A DNA stretch of 64,000 bases from Ganoderma boninense (Eukaryota > Basidiomycota > Agaricomycetes > Polyporales > Polyporaceae). The stretch is taken from positions 124,001-188,000 of the forward strand of contig CM035306.1 of the NCBI GenBank assembly GCA_002900995.3, given 5' to 3'. Positions 46,891 to 62,618 of the stretch are shown here, one piece after another; position 1 is the stretch's first letter, and the number at the start of each line of letters is the position of its first letter. The notes under the pieces were generated by a model, which did not search any database, was not told where the DNA came from, and saw nothing but the letters and a program-made list of their open reading frames with translations. Both the position numbers and the translations under genes were made by a program.

Positions 46891-49845
46891 ACGGATGGTA
46901 TCAGGTGTTCGACGGGGTACCGGCCTTCGAACTCGTGAGTGAGACTGGTGGCTTGATTCACAGGCATCTACCCGGGCTTGATGCCTCCAGACGCCGTCTG
47001 CCGTGCTCCACCAGACGACATCTAGAGGATTTCGAGTATTGAAACGGAAGCCGGCTGGCCCCGTACTCACCGATAGCGGTCGCCGACAGCCAGCAAGTCC
47101 TACTGCTTCCACGACCGCCGCGATCCGTCCGCGTGGCGACTCGGGGGCTTCAGACACTTCGTTCGAAGTGTGTACGTAGCGGAGCTGGCGGCATGTATAC
47201 AGTTCCGCAGAGCGCACTTTTCGAGCGCAATGAAAACGCCCGAACGGCGATTTTTTCAAACCCGGTAGACCGCCGCCCATCCGGCACCCCTCGATGCAAG
47301 AATGAATGCAGACTATTGTACAACTGGTTACAATGCGGTCTGCGCCACGGAGCGGCACATATGCGCGATCTACTCACTGCGAACCCTGTAAATGCGGCCC
47401 ATCTCCTCCTCGGCGGCTTCTCCGAGCGCGACGGCGGTCGTTTAGGCTCGCCTGAGCCGGCTGTCGTCGCGTCATGACCGTGGATGGGGGGCAGAGCCGT
47501 GGTTGATGGCCGAATTCCCCTTCTCGCTCGCAGCGCCGGCGACGAAAACTCAGGTCAGGATCAATGGCCGCCGCAGCCGCGTCAATTGATCTCTCGCTCC
47601 TTACAGATACGAATTCCTGGCCCTCCAGGTCACCATTTGTGAGTGCAAGCGGCCTGCGTCCCGCCTCCATCATGCGCTCGGGATGCGCTACATCCGTCTC
47701 CGTCCGAGTCCTCCCGTCTCTCGTGCCCCCTCGGAAGGCCGTCCGCCTTGTACGGTATTCACGGACGTCGTCCGTGCGTTCCCTGCGTCTGCTTGAAGTG
47801 CTGGGGTTCGCCAGCGTTGGACCTTTCGCGCCGCGCCGCGCCATGGTTGAGAATCGATGGTGGCTGCTCAGCCGTGTCCGCACCCGTCGGCCAATGTACC
47901 GCCCTAGTGCCGTCCCGGCGGAGGGCACTCGGGCGGCCCAATACGCTTCGCATGGCTCGTCCGTGCATCGTACACTTCGTTGCAAGTGTCCGGCGGGCCG
48001 CGTCGCGCGTGGAGAGCCGCGATGGGTGGACGCATTTTCCGAATTTAATGAAATCGTGCGAAACGCGGCATTTTCGACCTCGTCAGACCGTCGCGAAACG
48101 GCGTGCGTTCGTTGCGGGGGTGAACACGGACTGTGTGAGTGCAGGTCAGAACACGTCCCGAGGGACTGCACTCGAGTAATGGCGCACTTACTGTTGCGCC
48201 GCCCACAGATTGCGTCATCAGTCCTCGCCTTCCACGTCGACGACGGCCTTGCACTGTGTTCGAGACCCGTCCGCGTCCGTATTGACGCTACGGATAGACC
48301 TTCCAGGCAACCGTGCTCTAGTTGCGCGGTCGCGGGTGGCCGGCGGGTGACCAGCCGGACGGCGCCCGCGCGGGACTTGGTCTTAGTCGAGTGCCGAGAT
48401 CCACGCCATGCGATGGCGAATGGGTCACAAACGTCTCGGACAGCCAGCTCGTGAGGCCGACGCTTCGTTGGAAGCGTCTGCCCTGCTGGATTGCTCGTGG
48501 GGAGCCGGCAGAGGTGACCGCGTGCTCCGAAAGCAATGAAATCGCGTTTCGAGCGACTTCCTCAACGTCCTCCGACCGCGGCAGGACCAGCCCCGTTCGT
48601 CTGGAATGTGATTCGGGACTGTGTAAGCGCAAATTAGAACGTGCACGCGAGGCACTGGGTTCGCGAAAGGGCCAACTTACGGGTGCTCCGACAGCAGATC
48701 GCGTCATAGATCCGCGCCTACCGCTTCGACGATCGTCCCGCATGGCCTTCAACTCCCGTCCGTGACCGTGTTGAGGGCACGGATATACCTTCCAGACAAC
48801 CGTGCTGCAAGAGCATAGTCATGGGTGGGCAGACGACGGCGCAGTGCGAGAGGGGGGCCGCGGCCGTGAGCGATGGTGTGTCCTCGGCGGTTGAAACGGC
48901 GTTCGTGCGGCAGGGTTTGTGATGCTGTCATCTACAATGGTCAGTGGGACGCTCTGTGGGTGGGAGGGCGGCAGGGCCGAGAGACCGGGAGCCGGTGGTG
49001 ATGGACAGAGAAGCGGGGACGAGACGTTCGGGTGGAAGAGAAGGTGCGGAGGTGGACACATACCGGGTTTGCAAGCACAGACAAACGTGCGGGTAACTTG
49101 AACGTGCCGTGCCCGCGTTCTGCAGAAGAGTCGAAGGGGCTCGACGTGACTTGAGGCGCACTGGAACGTCGGACGAAGTCGAAGAGCTTTTTAATGCGCG
49201 TTGTGAGCGGAAAGCGGAGGGAAAACGCGGTGGAAGAGGGGGACGAGGCGTGCAAAACGAGGACAGAGCGGCGCCTGAGGCCCCTGAGGGAGGAAAACGA
49301 CGCGAGAACGGCCTGCGAGGACGGCGTGAACGAGCCCTGGACGGGGACGCGATCGGGTTCGAGGGGGCGAGCCCATTGCTGCTGCCCAAGCGCTCGCAGG
49401 TCGAGAGACAGAGACAGACACCCGCGCTCCACTCGCAAGCTGCCTGCCTTTGGCCTGCCTGCAGCCCCGGCCCGCGCCGCGCCCTTGGCGCTGGCCCGCG
49501 CTCGAGCCGCAACGCTACTTACTTACTTAGGCGCATCCTTATTTGCGCTTGTTTGGCAAAGGCTTCGTCCCTGACCGCATTTGGACGGAAATGCTTTCGC
49601 GACAAAGCGTTTGCCGCTTTGCTTCAGGCGCGCCGCTTTGCTTTACAACGGGAAACAATGCCCACAATCGCAGCCAGTCTCTTTCACTGTCCGGCCAAGG
49701 CTGCTGGAGCCACACATTTCGGAAAGCCCCCGACACTTGAGCACACCTCAAGATGCATAAAACTCGTCCACATACGGAAGAGCTGGCATTCCAGTTCCTC
49801 CACCACTCACCACTCACCACCCACCGCTCTCTCTAAGCTGTAAAT

Positions 49846-51055
49846 ATGTACTATAACGCCCCTATCGACTACGCGGTCGCCGCCTCCCACTACTTGTACA
49901 CCACCGCCCAGGCGTCGCAGGCCGGCATGTATTCTTATCCCGTCTACCCGAACCACCCCTACCTCAACCACCGCTGGTCGGTGGTCCCCCAACAGTACAA
50001 CCACCACTGGCAGACAGCCCCTCAGGTTCCCAACTACCGCTGGCCGGTGGTCCAGCAACAGCATCGGCACCGCGCAGTCCCCCAGATGCCGGTCCTGGTG
50101 CCGGTGACGGTGCCCGAGGTCATCTACAGCACCCCCCGTCCGGCAGCTCCGTACACATCCCGCGTCCCCTACCCACAGCCTCGCGGACTTCTCGTAGACA
50201 CGTACAAGGCCCCCACAATGAACCAGGATTTGGACCACGCACCTAGACCCTCCGCGAAAGCCGTCCTGTACTCTTCCACCAGTGTCCCTGCCCCTGCCCC
50301 TCCTCCTCCGAGCCGCCCGGTGCCGGTGTACGATACCAAATATATCCGTAGCTTGAACTGGCCCACCTTCGGACCGCAAAAGTCTCTACCCGTTGCCCCC
50401 GCTGCATGTGTTCGCGGAGGAACCCCTCCGAAGCCACAGAGCCCGGGGGAAAAGCCCACCCTCCGCATCGCGTTCGACCTCAAGAGGCGGATCCTGCGCA
50501 AGGAGGGCATCCCGCTGAGCTTCCTGATGCAAGAGGAACCCAGCACGCTCAAGCGGGTCATTGACAGGCCATACGAGGAGGTGCTGCCCGCCGGCAACAT
50601 GCGGACCATCACGCTCCGGTTCTGGGTAAGTGCGCCCCGGCCAGGATGGTGGTTGAGATGAGAGCGCTTACCGATATGGCAGTCGCCCATCCACCCGTAC
50701 CCGGTGCAGGAGTACAAGGTCGCCCTCAACCCCGAGGGAGGCCCTATAACGCGTCTCGCGCTCGCGATGTACGTCAAGGACGTCTATGAGCTGTTCTTCA
50801 AGGCCGCCGCGTGTGCGCCGCTGTTGGTGAGTAGCCGTCCGATGGCCTCCTTGCGAGGAAGTGCTCACTGCATGTGCGTTTCCGGCACGGACGGTGCAGA
50901 GCGACGCGAAAGGCGCGTTGAAGGCCACGATCATACGGCCCCGCGCTGTGTCTATGGGACATCTGTGGCTGGTGTCGCTCCGTGGAACAGAGCGCGAGGG
51001 CGTGTACGACGTCTGCGTCCAAAATCACGGTCCTCGGGCCTCTTCGCTTTGGTAA
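49846..51055 (+). CDS. Tyr/Pro-rich N-terminus fused to a DUF6699-like domain
   Basis: Exons 49846-50625, 50683-50826 and 50900-51055 are all phase 0 and give 359 residues. The first 200 residues are low-complexity, rich in Tyr, Pro, His, Gln and Val (NHPYLNHRWSVVPQQYNHHW, QQQHRHRAVPQMP). The C-terminal 140 residues are ordered: PTLRIAFDLKRRILRKEGI, TITLRFWSPIHPYPVQEYKV, GGPITRLALAMYVKDVYELF, ending GVYDVCVQNHGPRASSLW. This arrangement (strands, then a hydrophobic G-x-I-T-x-L and a helix with DVYELFF) recalls the DUF6699 domain of mushrooms. The match is by pattern only. No catalytic motif is seen. The left copy of the gene is frameshifted, so this one is the functional member if either is. 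Confidence 0.75.
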
Positions 51056-56477
<5,422 letters not shown>

Positions 56478-56969
56478 CATCACACGTGCGTTGCCGGGTG
56501 CAGCTGGTCTCGACAAGTTCCGTAATTCAACTCGGAGCGCAGGTGAGAATACATACGTAATCGGGTGGTGTAGGATTGTGGTGTTGGCGATATCGTAGAC
56601 TTGCCCTGATCTCGTTGCGCTGTGCTGGCCCCCTTGTAAGTACTTAGAACCGTGCGCGCACGTACGCGCGTGCTCTGTGCTCTGTGTCCTGTGCATCCTC
56701 CTCTTTCAGTCCCCTTCCCCTCGTCAACTCCCGCTCCGGGCTCGCTGTATCGTTGGTGCTTGCTGCTCGTACTATATACAGTGTTTTCTTTGTCTCCATA
56801 GTCAATACCATATTCAACGTAGCGTTTGGTCTTATTGATCGTTTGTCCTCGCTCGAGCTCTGGCACCTCGGAACCGACAACAACGTGAATTCATCGGGGG
56901 TGCAGTTTCTATGCTGTGGGTTGCAGCACTGGTCCCTGCACTGAGAGAGGCGCATCGTACCGTGCAGCA
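56478..56969. other. Intergenic, no gene recognised
   Basis: 3' flank of the kinase gene. No domain-bearing frame. Confidence 0.5.
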
Positions 56970-57300
56970 CCCCCCTTCAGTCGAACATGTCAGTGATCCC
57001 ATACAAGAGTACTACCGGGATCCGTGGCCAGAGCCTCCCATCTTACATACAATGGTGACTGCGACTCCAACTTCATTTATGCAAAACCCCTGTACGTGTG
57101 TATAAGTTTTCTTCACTTCATTGAAGTATGGTGCTTCCGACCCTTTGGCAGGAGGAATTCTACTCCACTGGATTTTACGTGTCGCTCGTCTCGTACTGAA
57201 CTGGAGTGGCATGCAGAGAACACGCTCTTTTGAGTCCCTTTCGACAGCATGTTCACCCTTCCAAAGGTGCCGATGGCACTAGTAGCGCCGTGCTGGTCGG
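56970..57300 (+). pseudogene. BTB/POZ gene remnant
   Basis: The plus strand reads DCDSNFIYAKPLYV (57056 on), matching the family's first-exon motif SQFFIDVKPLYLR. After an intron-sized gap it reads HAENTLF and then a TGA at 57231-57233, where intact copies have AENTLFCVPRHYF. About 24 bases of the following exon are missing before FDSMFTLPKVP (intact: FDGMFTLPSIP). No later BTB exon follows. It sits between the kinase and the P450 pseudogene, in the same orientation as the intact BTB gene at 61624. Confidence 0.7.
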
Positions 57301-57910
57301 ACACGACATAAGTAGTCACGTGAGACTCGAATATCTCCGAGCGGGTCGCACACAGGTCTCCTAGCTCCTAGGACTCGAGCAGTCTCCAGTCTCTTCTGTC
57401 TTTTAAGTAGTAGTCAGGACCAATTCTGAGAGATGCCGCTCAGCTTCTGCCGGGTGCACGGAAGTGGCCGAGCGCCTTTGCGAGATTGCCACGAGCCAGG
57501 TTGTCGATGGCATTGCCACCAACACCACCACCACCATCTATATACCTATGCATCCTCTTCTGGCCAGCTGCGACCATGCAAGGTTCGTCTATGCGACGAT
57601 GGCACATCGGCCGTCGTGGGTCCTCTCCGACGTTCCCACCCCACATGCAGCCCGTCGGCCGAGTGCCCAACTCCTCTAGCCGCACTGTTCTCTTCGAAGG
57701 AGAAGTACGGCAGACACTGAACATTGAAAGCTTCTAACTCCCACAGCGCCAGGGACTGTGAGTGTGCAGGCATTCTCTCCGAGGACTCCCAGCTCCGGGC
57801 GTGCATCCTGACTCTTCAGTCTTACGCCCAAGGCATCTGTCTCTCCATCTAATCCCTGCATAAATACTGCCTCGACCGCCGGTGTCTAGCAACTCCATTC
57901 TTATGCGACG
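57301..57910. other. Upstream region of the P450 pseudogene, duplicated from the left
   Basis: Blocks around 57525-57675 match 12540-12770 in order. No gene. Confidence 0.5.
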
Positions 57911-60382
57911 ATGGACCTGCCAACATCTCTCTTCCTTGCGATTACACTCCTAGGCACACTCATATGGACCATCCGGAGGCGTTTCGCCACGCCTCCTGGC
58001 CTCCGAAACCTTCCAGGGCCGCCGTCTCCCTCCTGGCTCAAAGGTCGGCGCGGTGCTCATTTCTATATCCTTGTGCTGTATTGCTCACTGGATTCGCGAT
58101 TGCAGGAAATACTGCACAAATTATGGGCAGGCACAGTAACGAGTGGTACAAGCAGAACGCTGAGACCTACGGTCCGCTTTCGAGACTGACTGGTCCTTTT
58201 GCCGTGCGTTGCACAACCTCGTAACAGCTTATCTCTCGCCTTGCTTACCCGTATTGTCTACGTAGCGGACTTGGATCGACGTCTACGATCCCAAGGCATT
58301 GTACAGTATCGCGATCAAAGACCAGGACGTCTGGCAGAAGAATACAGGGCCAGCCACGTATGTCGCTCGGTGCCAGGTACCCGAGTAAGATTGTGCTCAC
58401 TCAATCCACCTGACAGTGTAAGACTTCTCGGACCGGGCCTGCTCACTACGGAGGGCACACAGCACCGGAAGCAGCGCAAGATGCTCACGCCCGTCTTCTC
58501 GATTGCTTATCTCCGCGGCATAACCTCCGTCTTCTACGAGACCACGCACAAGGTGAGAACGTGGTCCGCTCAGCTCCCCGTTTCCCTAGTTCGCTGACAC
58601 TGGAGTGCTTCTCCGCCAGCTGCGCGACGGCCTTATCTGCGGACATCGGCGCGGACGGCAGCAAGGAGATCGACGTGCTAAAGTGGATGGGCCGCGCCGC
58701 GCTCGAGCTCCTCGGCCAGGGCGCGCTCGGCTACTCGTTCGACCCGCTCGTCGGAGACACCACCAACGACTTTGCGGAAGCCGTCAAATCATTCTTGTAC
58801 GTATTCGCTTTTCACCATCTCTTCACCCAAGCCTGTCTAGGGCATCATATCATATGCATATCGACATTGACTTTGTTTGTTGCCTTCCAGCGCGGCGCTC
58901 AGCGCGCTGTCCGTCTTGCGAGTAGTCGCGATGCCGCTCTGGGTCCTAGGCGGCAAGTGCCGTCTCCGGTCCGCCGCGTGCTCGTCGACGCCATTCCGAG
59001 CCGGCGCGTGCAGCGCATGAAGCACATCGTGCGCACGATGGAGCAGCGCTCGATCGAGATCGTCGCGGAGAAGCGCGCGTCGCTCGAGAAGGGCGACGAG
59101 TCCACCGTGAAGCAGGTCGGCGAGGGCAAGGACATCATGAGCATCCTGCGTACGTCCCGGTCACGATAGCTCCAGCACTCGATCTGCAACGTTGACGCTA
59201 CGGCGCTGGCAGTGCAAGCGAACATGACAGCCTCGGAGAAGGAGAAGCTCTCGGACGAGGAACTTACTGCCCAAATCTCGTATGCCATGTCTTGATTGAG
59301 ATTTCAGATTGTCCTGGTATTCAACGTATCCCCCCACCCCCGCACCAGAACGTTCATCCTCGCAGGCATGGATACGACATCGAACGCGACGGCGCGGGTC
59401 CTGCATCTCCTATCTCTGAACCCGGACGTCCAGAACAAGCTCCGCGCCGAGATCCTGGACGCGCAGGCGGGGGAGGAGCTCAGCTATGACCGCCTCAACG
59501 ACCTCCCGTTCCTCGACTCTGTCTGCCGCGAGACCCTCCGGCTGTATGTCTTCTATGTGCACATGTAGCTACCTCGCACGCATCTGACGTCCAACTCACC
59601 ATCAACGTTACAGCTACGGCCCCGTGAGGACCCTGGCCCGCCGGTAAGCCCCCTTGCCTCTTGTCCGCCTGCTCCTGTATTAAAACGATCACTCTTAGGG
59701 CAACGGAAGACACCGTCCTCCCCCTGCACGAGCCCGTTCGGGGCACAGACGGCACGCTCATCACGGAAGTTGCAGTCCCCAAGGGCACTGTCGCGGTCCT
59801 GAACCTGTGGGCGTGCAACACGAACAAGGCGGTCTGGGGCGAGGACGCGCACGAGTGGAAGCCGGACCGGTTCCTCTCGCAACTCCCCTCCACTGTTGAA
59901 GCGGCACGGATTCCAGGGGTCTACGCTAACTTGTGAGTTGTGAGATCATGACGTGTTGCAAAGTGCGGTTTCGAAAAGGGGGAGAGTGTGCTGACGGATT
60001 GACGTGCTATGTGTGGGGGGTAGGATGTCGTTCCACGGGGGCTCTCGGTCTTGCATGTAAGTTTCTATTTCTAACTCCACCTACGAGGCTTCGCTGTCCT
60101 TTCATTGACGATGATGCACAAATAGCGGCTTCAAGTACGCGCAGCTCGAGCTCAGTGCGTGGTTTATGTTTCCTCTTCTTTGCCCTGCACTTCGCACTAA
60201 TACCAACATACCCTTCCGCCGCTCGCCCAGAGGTCGTCCTCGCCGTCCTCATCGCGAACTTCACCTTCGAGCCGAGCGGAAAGGACATCGTGTGGAACAA
60301 CGCCGGTGTGGCGTACCCCAGCGTGGGCAGGGAGAGCAAGAAACCCGAGCTCCCGCTCAAGGTGTCTCCCATACGGTCCTAG
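57911..60382 (+). pseudogene. Cytochrome P450, decayed second copy
   Basis: It is collinear with the gene at 13656-16163 over all 13 exons. The heme loop (FHGGSRSCIGF), ExxR (ETLR), AGMDTTSN and the last exon are intact. Three lesions were seen. A T is inserted at about 58638 (CTTATCTGCGG versus CTTATCGCGG), shifting the frame through the fifth exon. A net one-base loss near 58957 restores it. At 59291-59296 the donor of the intron before the I-helix exon is destroyed (CTTGATTGAG versus CTTCGTTGAT), so reading continues into a TGA at 59293. Exon sequences otherwise stay close to the left copy, so decay is recent. A sequencing error could explain one change but hardly all three. Confidence 0.8.
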
Positions 60383-61623
60383 AGCCCTGAATCCCGGGGC
60401 GAGGCTACGAGCGCGGTCGTACGGAACTGGCGAACGTATATGCACAGTATATGATCTGTGCTCTTCTCTGATTTTCACGGCGTTTACAGTATGCTGTTCG
60501 TGTTTGTGTCTGGATTCTAAACGAAACAGCGGCAAGTTTCGCAAGCCTCTGTCTCTGACACTCACAATGCGGTATGCTTCTTCGAACCAGTGACTCCTAT
60601 GCCAGGTCACTGTCCGAGTGCGGCGCGAGGCGACATTTAGGACGCTTTGTCTCGGGTCCTATTACTGTAGGCTAGTCATTGCCCGAAAAAAGAAAACAAC
60701 GGCGTATATTCAGCAGTAAAACCATGGGATTCGTGGTCAATTGCATTGGCCCAAGTAATTAGTATCATGCAGATCCCTCCGATTATTTTGTAAATGTTCT
60801 TTGAATGCGCGACTAACCCTATCGTCGCCAGCCAGGCTGCTCAATGGCAGACACATCTAACTGTTAGCATCCAGGCGTTCTAAGAAGCCGTTTGCGAGGC
60901 GGAACACTTGCCTCGATAGTCTTTGGCCAAGGAAGAAATGGGGATCGATATCCTTCCTACGGCTGAGGGCCGTCTTGCAAAATGCTATCACCTTGCCTGC
61001 TGGCAGCCCTACTGAGCCGCATTATTTCCTGGGCCGCGAGATGCTACGTTCAATTGCTAACCTGTCCAGACTGCCGCTTATCCTTCGGGACGCTAGGTAG
61101 CTAAACTGGTCGTGTCGCCTTGGCGACCCCGGTCTTCTTCCCTTTACAGAGAGGCAGTGGGTGACTACGTCGTGACCGCCATTTTGTCCAGAGGCTCGGC
61201 ACCGTCTGTTTCATCTTGGTGAGTTTTCGCAGCGCTCGGAAGCTTCCGTGGCCACTGGTATATGGCCATTCCACGACGGTGTCTCCATCACCAGACACCC
61301 TCCGATTCTCGAGTCTTGTCGACTTACGTAGCTCCCTCGGCTCAATATTCACATCTATATTGAGAGGCAGGCAAACCCGCAAACATTGTCGAAGACTCAA
61401 GTATTTTCTACTAAATTACTTCCGAAGCTCAGAGGTATAGAAATAATCGCCCAGAGGGCTACAGGCATTGTCATGAGGAAGGCTTCCTGTGATTCTATGC
61501 TGCAGACTGCAGCTGAATAACGCTGCAGCGCTGGTCGTATTCAACGCTTGCATATAAACCTGCTCGAGCACGGACTCTGGGGCGACGCACCCACGACGAC
61601 TAGCACTCCCTTCTTCTGCAAGC
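60383..61623. other. Intergenic, no gene recognised
   Basis: About 1.2 kb. The last 170 bases (from about 61450) resemble, in the opposite orientation, the region upstream of the BTB gene at 11193-12081 (GCTGCAG, then CAGCTGCAG, then ATCACAAGAAGC or ATCACAGGAAGC, and CTCATGAC). Confidence 0.5.
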
Positions 61624-62515
61624 ATGAACGCGCCGTCCAACGGTACTAGTATTAAAGGCCAAGTTCAGACTGGGCCACTGTCATACTCTCGGGACAGCCA
61701 GTTCTTCATCGATGTCAAACCCTTGTACCTTCGCGTATGTGGTCATCATCATCCCGGTTTGAACGAACCATCAAAGCACAACCCACTGACCATTTTTGTG
61801 TCCTTTACGGTTATCACAGGCAGAAAAAACGCTTTTCTGCGTCCCTCGGCACTACTTCCAGGCGTCCGACGTGTTCGACGGCATGTTCACCCTTCCCGAC
61901 ATGCCGAACACTCCTCAAGAAGGGTCGAGCGAAGGATTTCCGCTCTTCCTCGAAAGCATCAAAGCGAACGAGCTGAAAGACTTCCTGCGGGTTCTGTGCT
62001 CCAGGTAAGTAGGCTATGTCGTTGACAGATATTTCTACGTTCCAACTGGACGCTGACGACGCCGCTGTCGTCAGGCTGACGACGAGCGATGCCGCGACTG
62101 TCCGTAAGATCCCCAGCTCGTGGCTTCCCGTCCTCAAGCTCGCTTCCCTGTGGCAGTTCACAAGCGTGCGCAAGAAAGCTCTTCAGTATCTGAAGTCAGA
62201 GAATTGCATGACGCGCCTTGAGGTCTCGAGGCAGTACGACGTCGAAGACTGGTTCCTTCCGGCATTGAAGGACCTTATCAACCGTGACAAGCCTCTCACA
62301 GTGGAGGAGATCAATAAGCTAGGCATTGACTTCGCCGTCAAAGTGATCGAGCTCCGCGAGAGAGCTCGTGGTGATCCTAAAGTCCCAAGGCAAGTAGTCC
62401 ACCTCGTTTCGTGAACGGTTCCTCCCAGTGTAAAACCTGAATAACGGCTATTCGTACATGTTCATACAGCCTGGTCAGCGACGACTTGATCAGCAGCACA
62501 TTCAAGGGAAAGTAG
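61624..62515 (+). CDS. BTB/POZ domain protein with a GC-AG intron
   Basis: Exons 61624-61734, 61820-62004, 62075-62389 and 62470-62515 give 218 residues. Exon 1 ends SQFFIDVKPLYLR. Exon 2 is the BTB core (AEKTLFCVPRHYFQASDVFDGMF to LKDFLRVLCSR). Exon 3 has SWLPVLKLASLWQF and RQYDVEDWFLPALKDLI. The third intron starts at AG/GCAAGT, the classic GC-AG consensus, and ends CATACAG. Its removal adds SLVSDDLISSTFKGK, which matches the C-terminus SDDEIRRTFE of the left paralog. If the intron is retained, the protein ends at 62414 with QVVHLVS. Exon lengths 111 and 185 equal those of the gene at 11193-12081. Role: protein-binding adaptor, partner unknown. Confidence 0.83.
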
Positions 62516-62618
62516 GACACGTCTGCATTATGACGACTTGTATCCCTAACCGCACTTCTGAATACATACATACGTGGTTGCCGTTTGTCCTCGTTCCCTC
62601 CAGTCCTCGAACTCCCCG

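Larger units (their letters stand above)
42023..49520. repeat. Degenerate repeat array with splice-like signals, no intact gene
   Basis: About 7.5 kb of GC-rich DNA built from diverged units. TTCAGATGACGTCTCGGCAG near 44370 recurs as TTCAGACGATACCTCGGCAG near 46112. A unit with GTGTGAGTGCAGGTCAGAAC (48133) recurs about 490 bases on as GTGTAAGCGCAAATTAGAAC (48621), and ACCTTCCAGGCAACCGTGCT (48298) recurs as ACCTTCCAGACAACCGTGCT (48788). Many ACTCAC elements would be GTGAGT donors on the minus strand. Open frames on both strands are short and change phase between units. Nothing intact was found apart from the CDC48-like remnants listed separately. Confidence 0.6.

Noticed and set aside
46794..47042. 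82-codon plus-strand frame starting MDRDEVRLGLVGDG
   Set aside because: It is antisense to the CDC48-like segment. The minus-strand reading matches a known motif; the plus reading does not.
22473..49522. Treating the whole 27 kb between the long direct repeats as one mobile element
   Set aside because: The mobile element has its own ends and flanking 10-mer well inside this interval. The long repeats contain host genes and look like segmental duplication.
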